Positions 28,965 through 37,355 of a stretch of 64,000 nt of DNA are shown here, in pieces. The DNA is from Paenibacillus tritici. GTDB taxonomy: Bacteria; Bacillota; Bacilli; Paenibacillales; Paenibacillaceae. Each line of letters opens with the position of its first letter. Position 1 is the first letter of the stretch. Location: the NCBI RefSeq assembly GCF_013204885.1, contig NZ_JABMKX010000005.1:310001-374000 (forward strand). Direction: 5' to 3'. Position numbers and translations under genes: made by a program. Under the pieces are notes generated by a model. It was not told where the DNA came from, searched no databases, and worked only from the letters and a program-made list of their open reading frames with translations.

Positions 28965-29037
28965 TTGACAGCGTATACAAGGAAGGAGTATGCTCTGAGC
29001 AAGGGGAAACACAAAGGAATAATGGAAACGTTTCTAT
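28965..29037 (+). promoter_or_regulatory. Rightward promoter and matching operator for the ABC operon
   Basis: TTGACA (28965-28970) and TATGCT (28989-28994) are 18 bases apart. ATGGAAACGTTTCTAT at 29022-29037 is the exact reverse complement of the 16-bp operator at 28822-28837, 200 bp away centre to centre. Two identical sites in opposite orientation suggest co-regulation and possibly looping. Confidence 0.72.
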
Positions 29038-29097
29038 ATCAGCGAAAATGGTTAATCATTGCAGTGGAATGCATTGTTCATTTAGGAGGTGGGCTCA

Positions 29098-30033
29098 TTG
29101 GCAAGATTTGTACAATCGGGCGGAAATATCGTCCGCGAATTATTGAAGAACAAAGTGCTGTATCTTATGCTGTTGCCTGTCATTGTGTATTTCGCAGTCT
29201 TTCATTATGCGGTAATGCCGGGCGCTTACGTTGCATTTGTCGATTACAAGCTCAACAAAGGGATCTTTGGCAGTGACTTTATCGGACTCAAGAATTTTGA
29301 GTTCCTGATTCAGAACGGAGACCTCTGGAATATCACCAAGAATACTTTGCTCTACAATCTGGTGTTCCTTGCACTCGGTAACATCATCCAGATTGTATTT
29401 GCCATCATGCTGTCGGAGATTGCGGGCAAGTGGTTTAAGAAGATCTCCCAGTCGGTTATTCTGCTTCCAAACTTTATCTCAATGGTTATCGTCGGCGTGT
29501 TCGCGTATAACCTGTTCAATTTCAACTCCGGGTTTATCAATACGATGCTTACCAGTACGGGCTTAGACAAGATTGAGTTCTACTCCGACGCTGGAATCTG
29601 GAAGTACATCATTGTTGCGTTCAAGATCTGGGCAAGTACCGGTTACGGTATGATTGTCTATCTGGCAGCTATAACGGGGATCAACCATGATCTCTATGAA
29701 GCAGCCTATATGGACGGTGCCACTACCTGGCAGCGTATCCGCTATATGACTCTGCCGATTCTGAAGCCAACCTTCATTCTGCTCCTCCTGTTCGGTATGG
29801 GCGGAATTCTCAAAGGCTCCTTCGACCTATTCTACAATTTGATTGGAACAAACTCCGTGCTGTATCCGCAGACGGATATTATAGATACGTATGTCTTCCG
29901 TTCTCTCGTTGGACAATTCAACTTCTCGATGGGCGCTGCCGTAGGCTTCTACCAATCCTTGTTCGGTCTGGTCCTGGTGCTTGTTGTTAACTTTATTGTT
30001 CGCAAGGTTGAACCGGACAGCGCGCTCTTCTAA
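29098..30033 (+). CDS. CUT1 sugar ABC transporter permease (MalF/LplB type)
   Basis: The 311-residue protein has six membrane helices and the permease EAA loop EAAYMDGATTWQRIRYMTLPILKP near residues 200-223. TTG 29098 is chosen because AGGAGGTG at 29084-29091 lies six bases before it; the in-frame GTG 29089 is part of that ribosome-binding site. It is the first gene of the rightward arm, followed by a second permease and a binding protein. By synteny with the Listeria sophorooligosaccharide importer it would translocate beta-1,2-glucooligosaccharides. The shared ATPase, as usual for CUT1 systems, is not encoded here. Confidence 0.88.
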   Translation: MARFVQSGGNIVRELLKNKVLYLMLLPVIVYFAVFHYAVMPGAYVAFVDYKLNKGIFGSDFIGLKNFEFLIQNGDLWNITKNTLLYNLVFLALGNIIQIVFAIMLSEIAGKWFKKISQSVILLPNFISMVIVGVFAYNLFNFNSGFINTMLTSTGLDKIEFYSDAGIWKYIIVAFKIWASTGYGMIVYLAAITGINHDLYEAAYMDGATTWQRIRYMTLPILKPTFILLLLFGMGGILKGSFDLFYNLIGTNSVLYPQTDIIDTYVFRSLVGQFNFSMGAAVGFYQSLFGLVLVLVVNFIVRKVEPDSALF

Positions 30034-30060
30034 GACAAGTTAAGAAACAGGGGTGTTAAC

Positions 30061-30957
30061 ATGGCAAGTAATACTATTAAACAGGATTCAGGCAGCATTT
30101 TCATTAAGGTGATCAGCTACATTTGCATCTCCATCTTTGCCCTGTTCTGTGTGTTTCCGTTTGCGCTGATGATCTCCTCCTCCTTCATGAATGAGCAGGA
30201 GATTATCCGCGAGGGGTACAAGCTGATACCGAATGAGATTTCTTTCAAGGCCTATGAATTGTTGCTCAGTAACTCCTCCAAGCTGGTGGATGCTTATCAG
30301 GTAACGATCTTTATCACAGTCGTCGGTACGGTGCTCGGGCTGTTCATGATGTCTATGGCCGGATTTGTCCTGAACCGAAAGGATTTCAAATACCGTAACT
30401 TCTTCTCCTTCCTGATCTATTTCACCACCTTGTTCAGCGGAGGATTGATTCCGACTTACATCCTGATGGTTAAGCATCTGCACCTCAAGGACAATCTCTT
30501 CGCCATGATTCTCCCGGCAGTGGTAGGGGCGTGGTCGATCTTCCTGATGCGTAACTTCATGAAGGCGATCCCGGATTCCCTGTATGAATCAGCGACGATT
30601 GACGGCGCAGGCGATTTCCGCATCTACTGGCGCATCTTCATGCCGCTGGCGGTTCCGTCACTGGCAACGATCGGACTGTTCTCGGCACTGGGCTTCTGGA
30701 ATGAGTGGTATAACGGAATGCTATACATGGACACTCAGAGCAAATTCCCGCTCCAGTACTTCCTGCAGCGCATGATCAATCAGGCGAATATGGGCAGTCT
30801 CATCAACTCGGGGGCGGTCATTAATACAGCCGATCTGCCGACTCAATCCATCAAGATGGCTACAGCGGTACTGGCCACAGGCCCGATCATTCTCCTGTAT
30901 CCATTCATTCAGCGTTACTTCGTAACCGGTCTTACCATCGGTGCTGTTAAGGGTTAA
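30061..30957 (+). CDS. CUT1 sugar ABC transporter permease (MalG/LplC type)
   Basis: The 298-residue inner-membrane protein has six predicted helices and the EAA motif ESATIDGAGDFRIYWRIFMP near residues 180-199. It ends with the FVTGLTIGAVKG tail common to this class. It starts at ATG 30061 after a GGGGTG ribosome-binding site, 27 bases after the first permease, and would pair with it as a heterodimer for oligosaccharide uptake. Confidence 0.9.
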   Translation: MASNTIKQDSGSIFIKVISYICISIFALFCVFPFALMISSSFMNEQEIIREGYKLIPNEISFKAYELLLSNSSKLVDAYQVTIFITVVGTVLGLFMMSMAGFVLNRKDFKYRNFFSFLIYFTTLFSGGLIPTYILMVKHLHLKDNLFAMILPAVVGAWSIFLMRNFMKAIPDSLYESATIDGAGDFRIYWRIFMPLAVPSLATIGLFSALGFWNEWYNGMLYMDTQSKFPLQYFLQRMINQANMGSLINSGAVINTADLPTQSIKMATAVLATGPIILLYPFIQRYFVTGLTIGAVKG

Positions 30958-31036
30958 TGGACGCCTGCTTCAATCGAAGGGTGTTTGTTATAGATGCACA
31001 ATCCATAATATAGAAAAGAAAAGGGAGGCTTACCGA

Positions 31037-32605
31037 ATGAAAGGTAAAAAGATTGCTTCTTCTCTAGCTGCTGTCCTCATGCTTACTGGAGTGCTATCCG
31101 CGTGTTCATCGAACAATAATGCAAATGGCAATACTCCGGCAGGGTCGAATGCTCCATCCACAAGCACAGGAGGAGCAGATACTTCTAAGGAAGCGAAGTT
31201 GACGTACTACCTGTGGGGCAGTGAAGGAGTTACCAATAAAGAGATTCTGGCTGAGATTAACAAGAAGCTTAAGGCTGATCTGAATACTACGCTTGAAATC
31301 AAATATATTGACTGGGGAGACGTAGCAACCAAGTATCCGCTGCTATTCGCTTCCGGCGAATCGTTCGATCTGTCACATGCATCACCTGGTGCTCCTGTGT
31401 CCTACTACACCTTGGCTACTGAAGGTGCGCTGACGGACATTACCGATATGCTTGACAAGGTGGCTCCTAAGCTGAAGGCAGAGGTTCCTGAATCCTCCTG
31501 GCAGAATACTAAGGTAGATGGCAAAATCTATGGCGTACCGAGTCTGTTCAGTGAATACACACCTGCCGGTTATGCCTACCGTACCGACCTGCTGAAGAAA
31601 TACGGCATGACTGAAATTAAGTCGATTGATGATATGGTTAAATACATGGATAATGTGGTTGCCAAAGAATCCTTCCCTCCAATCAACGGTAAGGCTGAGG
31701 ATGCTCAGAACATGTACAGAATGCTCGTAGATACTACAGACATGTGGCTGAACGCACCTGGTATCTCGCTGAATGAACTGAATCTGGTTACCAAGAGCCC
31801 GGAAGATTACAAAAAAGTATTCCATCCAGCCTTCACCCAGGAATTCGAGGATTGGGCTGTGAAAATGCGTGAGTGGGGCGACAAGGGGTACTGGGGTAAA
31901 GACGTTCTGTCCGCTTCCCTCGGCAGCAAAGACAACTTCAGAGCCGCGAACTCTGCGGGTTATCTGACTCATGCCCAGGACTGGATCGGCCAGTATGGCG
32001 GAGATATCAAGGCGCTGCCTAATTCTCCTACAGCCTTCTATACTTTTGCTGAAGCCAACAAGAAAATCAAACGTAAGATGGGTGTAGACAACTCGACAGT
32101 AATCAGTGCGAACTCCTCAAACCCAGAGCGTTCACTGATGGTAATTGAGAAATTCATGACCGATGCAAGTTACTACAACCTGATGCAATATGGTATCGAA
32201 GGCAAGCACTACGTGATTGAAGATGGCGTGAAGAAACAGCCGCAGGGCTTCAATGAAAAAACAGACGGCGGAGGCTTCTCGGCCTGGTCCCTCAGAAATG
32301 ACAAGTTCGTGATTCCTAGTGATACTGATAACCCGGTCCGTAAAGACCTGTTCGCTGCATGGGATAAAGAAGCGATCGACGATCCATACAACGGTTTCAG
32401 CTTCGATCCGGCTAATGTAACTACCGAAATTGCTTCGATCTCGAACGTGAATGCACAGCTTGGTATTCAGCTCATGCTGGGTAAAACAAACAAAGATCCA
32501 AAGACAGCTGTAGCAGAATACCGCGATCAGCTCAAAAAAGCAGGAGTTGACAAGGTCATTGCCGAAGTAGAGAAACAATTGGCAGAATTTACACCTGTTA
32601 ACTAA
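31037..32605 (+). CDS. Sugar-binding lipoprotein of the ABC importer
   Basis: The 522-residue solute-binding protein has a lipoprotein signal (MKGKKIASSLAAVLML then LSACSS, acylated Cys near residue 22), a Ser/Asn/Thr-rich tether, then a large two-lobed family-1-like sugar-binding fold (LTYYLWGSEG, DLSHASPGAP, YGVPSLFSEYTPAGYAYRTD). GGGAGG eight bases before ATG 31037 fixes the start. In the matching Listeria locus the binding protein takes sophorooligosaccharides of three to five units; the same ligand is inferred here from gene order. Confidence 0.88.
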   Translation: MKGKKIASSLAAVLMLTGVLSACSSNNNANGNTPAGSNAPSTSTGGADTSKEAKLTYYLWGSEGVTNKEILAEINKKLKADLNTTLEIKYIDWGDVATKYPLLFASGESFDLSHASPGAPVSYYTLATEGALTDITDMLDKVAPKLKAEVPESSWQNTKVDGKIYGVPSLFSEYTPAGYAYRTDLLKKYGMTEIKSIDDMVKYMDNVVAKESFPPINGKAEDAQNMYRMLVDTTDMWLNAPGISLNELNLVTKSPEDYKKVFHPAFTQEFEDWAVKMREWGDKGYWGKDVLSASLGSKDNFRAANSAGYLTHAQDWIGQYGGDIKALPNSPTAFYTFAEANKKIKRKMGVDNSTVISANSSNPERSLMVIEKFMTDASYYNLMQYGIEGKHYVIEDGVKKQPQGFNEKTDGGGFSAWSLRNDKFVIPSDTDNPVRKDLFAAWDKEAIDDPYNGFSFDPANVTTEIASISNVNAQLGIQLMLGKTNKDPKTAVAEYRDQLKKAGVDKVIAEVEKQLAEFTPVN

Positions 32606-32623
32606 AAGAATGACATAGGTTAC

Positions 32624-32650
32624 AGGGGAGCTATTATGAATAGCTCCCTT
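32624..32650 (+). promoter_or_regulatory. Hairpin between the binding-protein gene and the LacI gene
   Basis: GGGAGCTATT at 32626-32635 pairs perfectly with AATAGCTCCC at 32639-32648, with ATG as the three-base loop. No T-run follows, so mRNA stabilisation or partial attenuation is likelier than full termination. It would keep the binding-protein transcript abundant relative to the regulator. Confidence 0.6.
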
Positions 32651-32671
32651 ACCTATAAATGGGGGAGTAGT

Positions 32672-33694
32672 GTGGACGTAAACATTAAGGATATCGCGAG
32701 GATATCCGGTGTGGGCATTTCAACAGTGTCCAGAGTGATCAACAATAAGGGTCTGGTGAGCAGTGCGACCCGGGAGAAGGTCCTGAATGTCGTCAAGGAA
32801 TACAACTATATTCCCAATTCCAATGCGCGGAATTTGAAAACCACACAATCCAAGAACATTGCACTCATGGTTAAAGGGATTACCAACCCGTTCTTCGCCA
32901 TTATGATCAAAGAAATTGAACGGCAGGTTAATCTTCGCGGGTATCCGTTTCTCATCCATCAGGTAGAGGACGGGACCGATGAGATCAATGCGGCCATTCA
33001 GCTGGTGAAGGAGAAGAACCTGAGCGGGATTATTTTCATGGGCGGTACTTATAATCATTCCGAAGAGAAATTCAAGCAGCTGACGGTTCCGTTTGTACTG
33101 ACGACCATTACCACCTCACAGGAAGTAGACCCGGCTATCTTCTCCAGTGTAACTATTGATGAAGCCAAGGAAGCCTACAAGGCGACCTCCTATCTCATTT
33201 CGCTCGGACACAAAAGCATTGGCTTTCTTGCTAAATCACCTTTACTGGAAGACACTACCGGCAGCCGGCGGCTTAGCGGCTACAAGATGGCACTCGAAGA
33301 ACATCATTTGTCTTACAACGCAGGGCTTGTTGAGGATTGTGAATACAGTCCAAGCTCGGGCTTCAATGCTGCACGCAGACTGCTTAACCGCGACAGAACA
33401 GTGACCGCAATATTCGCTGCCTCCGATACGATTGCCATCGGTGCGGCCAAGGCCGTGCTTACCGCAGGTCTGTCTATTCCTGATGATATCTCCATTATCG
33501 GCTTCGACGGCATTGAGATGGGAGAATATTACCACCCTGCGCTGGATACGATCAGCCAGCCGGGAACTGAAATGGCGCTGTCGAGTGTGGGGGTCCTGTT
33601 CGATCTGATCACCAAACATTCAGCCCATCAGCATATTGTCTATGATGCGGTATTGCTCAAACGGGGTTCTTGTAAGATGATCAAGGGCCGGTAA
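32672..33694 (+). CDS. LacI-family regulator of the sophorooligosaccharide locus
   Basis: The 340-residue protein opens with the LacI headpiece (VNIKDIARISGVGISTVSRV, then NNKGLVSSATREKV and a hinge near YIPNSNARNLKT), followed by a periplasmic-binding-protein-like sensor (NIALMVKGITNPFFA, AIFAASDTIAIGAAKA, ISIIGFDGIEMGEYYHPALD). GTG 32672 places the headpiece at the N-terminus after GGGGGAG; ATG 32636 sits in a hairpin loop and would add 12 unneeded residues. It probably binds the two GAAACGTTTC operators, with an imported oligosaccharide or its breakdown product as inducer. Confidence 0.88.
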   Translation: MDVNIKDIARISGVGISTVSRVINNKGLVSSATREKVLNVVKEYNYIPNSNARNLKTTQSKNIALMVKGITNPFFAIMIKEIERQVNLRGYPFLIHQVEDGTDEINAAIQLVKEKNLSGIIFMGGTYNHSEEKFKQLTVPFVLTTITTSQEVDPAIFSSVTIDEAKEAYKATSYLISLGHKSIGFLAKSPLLEDTTGSRRLSGYKMALEEHHLSYNAGLVEDCEYSPSSGFNAARRLLNRDRTVTAIFAASDTIAIGAAKAVLTAGLSIPDDISIIGFDGIEMGEYYHPALDTISQPGTEMALSSVGVLFDLITKHSAHQHIVYDAVLLKRGSCKMIKGR

Positions 33695-33737
33695 CAGCAG
33701 GGCGCTGACTATAAACGTATTGGAGATGAACCTAAGG

Positions 33738-34628
33738 ATGCAAGAATCTTTGAGAATAGGCACTTTGGTCCGTGGCGGTGAAGCCCTCCAGGTGATTCCG
33801 CAGATTGTGAACCACGGCTTCGAATCCTTCCAGTTGAATTTCTGGCAGACGGTTGGCGATACCGATCTGGTGGAGGCGGCGGCCCGGATTCGCGAGCTGG
33901 CTGCTGAACATCACTTCGTGATCTCTGCTGTCGGGATCTATGGTAATCCGCTTGGCGGCAACCCTGAGAGCGGGGATACCCTTGCCGGCTGGGAGCAGCT
34001 GATTGAGCATGCCCACTTGTTCGGCACGGACCTTATAGGCGGATTCACCGGACGGCTGCCGGGCTCGTCCATTGACGAATCACTCCCGAGATTCGCCGAG
34101 GTCTTCGGAGAGTTGTCGAAGCGGGCGGCAGACAAGGGTCTGCGGATTGCTTTTGAGAACTGTGCGATGGGCGGCGACTGGCATAAGGGCGACTGGAATA
34201 TCGCACATAATCCTACAGCTTGGGAGAAAATGTTCAACGCCGTTACGGCAGACAATCTCGGGCTGGAATGGGAGCCTGCCCATCAGTTGACCGCGCTGAT
34301 CGACCCGATCCCGCAGCTGCGCAAGTGGGTGGATAAAATCTTCCATGTGCATGGCAAGGATGCAACTATTGCCTGGGATGTTATTAAGGAATTCGGGATT
34401 CATGGACCGAAGCCTTATGTATGGGACCGGACGCCGGGCTTCGGGGATTCGAACTGGACGGATATCATCAGCATCCTCCGGCAGGGCGGCTATCAGGGCA
34501 CGATTGATATTGAAGGCTGGCATGACCCGGTCTATCAGGGCGAACTGGAGATGACGGGCCAGGTCCATGCGCTAAATTACCTGAAGCGTTGCCGCGGTGG
34601 AGATCTCGTATCGAATCCGGTGATATAA
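33738..34628 (+). CDS. Sugar phosphate isomerase/epimerase (xylose-isomerase-like TIM barrel)
   Basis: The 296-residue protein has the AP-endonuclease-2/xylose-isomerase-like barrel: IAFENCAMGG (Glu ligand), LGLEWEPAHQLT, KIFHVHGKDATI (His) and GTIDIEGWHDP (Glu). It follows the LacI gene by 43 bases and is the last gene of the unit before a terminator. It may process a keto-sugar or inositol-like product, but the substrate cannot be assigned. ATG 33738 is preceded by GGAG at 33722-33725; ATG 33726 abuts that site and is less likely. Confidence 0.78.
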   Translation: MQESLRIGTLVRGGEALQVIPQIVNHGFESFQLNFWQTVGDTDLVEAAARIRELAAEHHFVISAVGIYGNPLGGNPESGDTLAGWEQLIEHAHLFGTDLIGGFTGRLPGSSIDESLPRFAEVFGELSKRAADKGLRIAFENCAMGGDWHKGDWNIAHNPTAWEKMFNAVTADNLGLEWEPAHQLTALIDPIPQLRKWVDKIFHVHGKDATIAWDVIKEFGIHGPKPYVWDRTPGFGDSNWTDIISILRQGGYQGTIDIEGWHDPVYQGELEMTGQVHALNYLKRCRGGDLVSNPVI

Positions 34629-34636
34629 TCACATAT

Positions 34637-34681
34637 AAAAGGCCTCATGCTCCACGGATGCGGGGAATGAGGTCTTTTTGT
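34637..34681 (+). terminator. Terminator of the rightward sophorooligosaccharide unit
   Basis: AAAAGGCCTCAT at 34637-34648 pairs with ATGAGGTCTTTTT at 34667-34679, one mismatch, with an inner CTCC/GGGG extension. It may also serve the small minus-strand gene that ends at 34687. Confidence 0.78.
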
Positions 34682-34686
34682 GCGTT

Positions 34687-34866
34687 CTATACAAAACGCT
34701 TAATGGTCCAATAAGGAACGGTGAAATTCCCTTTATTCGTTTCAATATGCAGTGCATCGGAGGAGTGGTCGATTTTGCATACTCCGGTGTAGGTTTCTCC
34801 GCTGATCAGGTGCACGCGCTGCCACAGATTGGAGAGAAGTGCATACTGGACATCTTGTTTGATCAT
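34687..34866 (-). CDS. Small conserved-looking protein, 59 aa, unknown
   Basis: The sequence VHLISGETYTGVCKIDH, then DALHIETNKGNFTVPYWTIK, alternates hydrophobic and polar residues like a small SH3/Sm-type beta barrel. No family is recognised. ATG 34866 follows AAGGAGG with 11-base spacing; a further upstream ATG (34899) lies before that ribosome-binding site. It stands alone between two terminator-bounded units. Confidence 0.5.
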   Translation of the reverse strand: MIKQDVQYALLSNLWQRVHLISGETYTGVCKIDHSSDALHIETNKGNFTVPYWTIKRFV

Positions 34867-35073
34867 ACTCTTCACTTCCTCCTTGAATGAGGTGTGCATG
34901 TAAGCTTCGTTTCTTATTATTAACCATTCTGGAAGGAATCTAATTAGCGAAATAGGTTACAGTTTTGTCCCCTTTCACACCTACATAGTCGGCCTCAGAT
35001 GGAGTAACATGTTCATGTACTGTCAGAGTAACGCTCTGCTCAGAGGGTATATATATTCTAGGAGGTGTCACCA

Positions 35074-36267
35074 ATGAATTGGACAACCAGATTGCAGAAA
35101 ATCACCGCTACGCTCCTTACAGCAAGTCTAATCTCTGTAGTCGGCTGGGGGGCGTCAGCTTCTCCGGCGCAGGCGTTAGCAGCACCGGCCCCTACGCCGC
35201 AGCAGGGCTGTAGCACCGGAGACCATGGGCTGCTTAAGGACCTGCAGAAGGCGCACCAGGGGGCAGAAGCGCAGCCGCTGGCCTTCTCGGATGTAGAGTT
35301 CCTTAGCGCAGATACGGGCCGGGCAGCCGGGAACGGGTTCCTGATTGGAACCTCGGACGGAGGCTGTCACTTCCAGAAGATCTATGAAGGGCAGTGGAAT
35401 TTCCGGCAGATGGACTTCCCGGATAATGTTCATGGCTGGGCGCTTGCAGCGGTCAATGACGGTCCGGCGAATTATCTGATCCGCACCGCTGATGGAGGCT
35501 CCACCTGGACCAGACTGTCGAACAAGGCTGTGACCTTTGAATCCGTAGAGTTTCTGGACAGCAGGAAGGGATTCGGCTACAACCGGGCCTCTACTTACTA
35601 TACGAACGATGGCGGGGAGAGCTGGAGCCTCATCAAGACACCTGCCAATACCCGCGGAGCCTATTTCACCAGCCGGAATAGCGGGTGGGCGGTAGTTATC
35701 GTGCCGGGCAGCGGCTATCAGGTGATGCGGACGGCAGACGGCGGGGCCAACTGGAAGCAGATGCTGAAGGTGCCATACGCTTCTCCTAATTACGGACGAC
35801 TCTATGCGAACGGAAGTCAGGTGTACGCTGTACTGTACGGCGATTACGGAATGTCGCAGACTTCCTATTCCCTCTACGGCAGCTCTAATGCCGGAGTAAG
35901 CTGGACCCGGGTGATTGCCCAGGAGACAGCGGGAGGAGGTCCGGCTCCGGGAAGCGGCGTGGCCACAGTGAAGAAGGGACCGGCTTCCGGTACCCCCGGC
36001 AATATGGTGCTGATCGGCAAGACGACGGCATTCCTGGCAGGTTACCAGCCGGCAGCGGAGGAAGTAGGCGTTGGGCTTACCAAGAACAACGGCCGGACCT
36101 GGAGTAATCAGAAGGCGGTTCCCGGATTCGAGGGAGTCATCTCCTTCACCGATCATAACCGGGGCTGGCTGGCAGGCAGAGACCTGAACAGCTCTACACT
36201 GTACGTTACCAAAGATGCAGGCGCTACCTGGACAGCCAGATTTTCTTTTGAGCATACAGGGCAGTAA
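35074..36267 (+). CDS. Secreted beta-propeller protein with Asp-box (BNR/YCF48-like) repeats
   Basis: The 397-residue protein has a Sec signal peptide (cleavage after about SPAQA, residue 35) and seven Asp-box motifs of the form S/TxDGGxxW: TSDGGCHF, TADGGSTW, TNDGGESW, TADGGANW, SNAGVSW, KNNGRTW and KDAGATW. Seven repeats predict a seven-bladed propeller like HCF136/YCF48-type or sortilin-like proteins. AGGAGGTG six bases before ATG 35074 sets the start. No catalytic residues of sialidases are evident. An extracytoplasmic binding or scaffold role is inferred. Confidence 0.82.
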   Translation: MNWTTRLQKITATLLTASLISVVGWGASASPAQALAAPAPTPQQGCSTGDHGLLKDLQKAHQGAEAQPLAFSDVEFLSADTGRAAGNGFLIGTSDGGCHFQKIYEGQWNFRQMDFPDNVHGWALAAVNDGPANYLIRTADGGSTWTRLSNKAVTFESVEFLDSRKGFGYNRASTYYTNDGGESWSLIKTPANTRGAYFTSRNSGWAVVIVPGSGYQVMRTADGGANWKQMLKVPYASPNYGRLYANGSQVYAVLYGDYGMSQTSYSLYGSSNAGVSWTRVIAQETAGGGPAPGSGVATVKKGPASGTPGNMVLIGKTTAFLAGYQPAAEEVGVGLTKNNGRTWSNQKAVPGFEGVISFTDHNRGWLAGRDLNSSTLYVTKDAGATWTARFSFEHTGQ

Positions 36268-36285
36268 ATAACATAGCTGTAACCA

Positions 36286-36327
36286 AAAAGACGGGTCTTC
36301 TCCCTGTAGGGGGAGGACCCGTCTTTT
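36286..36327. terminator. Bidirectional terminator between propeller and GntR genes
   Basis: AAAAGACGGGTCTTCTCCC and GGGGGAGGACCCGTCTTTT form a long stem around TGTA. The symmetrical A-run and T-run suit both convergent genes. Confidence 0.9.
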
Positions 36328-36334
36328 GTTGGTA

Positions 36335-37045
36335 CTACACAATTAACTCGAACTTGTCGCCTAGAATAAGCTGTTTGGAACGGTGGATTTTGTTGCCGTC
36401 TGTGCCGGATACGGTGCTCTTGATACTGAGCAGCGGATGGTCTTCCGCGATATTCAGGTAGGTGGCTACGTCGAAGGTGGCGTACTCAAGCACGATATAT
36501 TTTCTGGCGTGCCCGAATGACACCTTATATTTGGCTCTTAAGATTTCATACAGCGACTTATCGTTCAAGTCTTCATTCAGCAGAAACGAATAAGAGGAAG
36601 GGAACCGCGAATACTCCACGGAGATCGGCACGCCGTCGGCGTAGCGTATGCGCTCGATATTGATCACTTTGTCGCCGGACTTCAGTCCCAGATGCTCCTG
36701 ATCGGAGAGGGTGGCATCTTCAATCACGCATTTGATCACCTTGGCGCCCGGAACCTTGTTCTGCAGTCTGCAGGTATCGCTGAAGCCAATCGTCTCGGCA
36801 ACGTTCTTCTTGATCCGGTCTTTGGTGATGAAGGTGCCTTTGCCCGGTATGCGCACCAGGTAGCCTTCGGAGGTAAGCGAATCCAGTGCGGCGCGAACCG
36901 TCACCCGGCTTACCTGGTTGGCCTCGCTGAGTTCCAGTTCAGTGGGCAGCTTATCTCCAGGCTGCAGGGAGCCGCTGTGAATGGAGTCTAATATTTTCTC
37001 TTGAAGCTGTTTGTATAAAGGCGATGACTCGGAAGGGTCAAGCAT
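36335..37045 (-). CDS. GntR/HutC-family (UTRA) regulator 1
   Basis: The 236-residue protein has a GntR winged helix (PTELELSEANQVSRVTVRAA near residues 35-54, then GYLVRIPGKGTFI) followed by a UTRA effector domain (VINIERIRYADGVPISVEYS, SLYEILRAKYKV). UTRA regulators respond to sugar phosphates or related metabolites; FrlR and FraR of Amadori-compound loci belong to this group. It is divergent from a FrlD-like kinase operon across about 310 bases with two dyads. TTGGAGG seven bases before ATG 37045 supports the start. Confidence 0.88.
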   Translation of the reverse strand: MLDPSESSPLYKQLQEKILDSIHSGSLQPGDKLPTELELSEANQVSRVTVRAALDSLTSEGYLVRIPGKGTFITKDRIKKNVAETIGFSDTCRLQNKVPGAKVIKCVIEDATLSDQEHLGLKSGDKVINIERIRYADGVPISVEYSRFPSSYSFLLNEDLNDKSLYEILRAKYKVSFGHARKYIVLEYATFDVATYLNIAEDHPLLSIKSTVSGTDGNKIHRSKQLILGDKFELIV

Positions 37046-37144
37046 GTATTTACCTCCAACTTGTGAAATCGATTACAGAAGTTATCCAGAAATTGCTTGT
37101 CTAGCCAGGGCAGACTTAGAGCGAAATGTATTGTATTGTTTTAT

Positions 37145-37334
37145 TACTATATTTATATAGTATAACAATCTGGACCATTTGTTAACACTGCACAACCTTT
37201 TATGCCAGAAAGACCGCGAAAAAATAAAAATGAAAGCCCTATCTTGCGCCATGTATTGCTTTGTGCTAATATAACCTCATAACATTCCAATACAAAAGCC
37301 GGCATGGAGTGAATTTGCAAAGTATGTATCATAC
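37145..37334. promoter_or_regulatory. Divergent control region: two dyads and an extended -10 promoter
   Basis: TACTATA (37145-37151) and TATAGTA (37156-37162) form a perfect dyad near the GntR start. For the kinase operon, TTGCGC (37244-37249) and TAATAT (37267-37272) are 17 bases apart with an upstream TGC. GTATG-TAT-CATAC (37322-37334) lies in the leader. Its GTATG/CATAC half-sites resemble the ATATG/CATAT operators of the neighbouring unit. Confidence 0.6.
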
Positions 37335-37355
37335 AAGAGAGGAAAGATAGGGGAG

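Noticed and set aside
35176..36342. 388-codon frame antisense to the beta-propeller gene
   Set aside because: It overlaps a secreted protein with seven clear Asp-box repeats and runs through the terminator; no domain pattern is visible.
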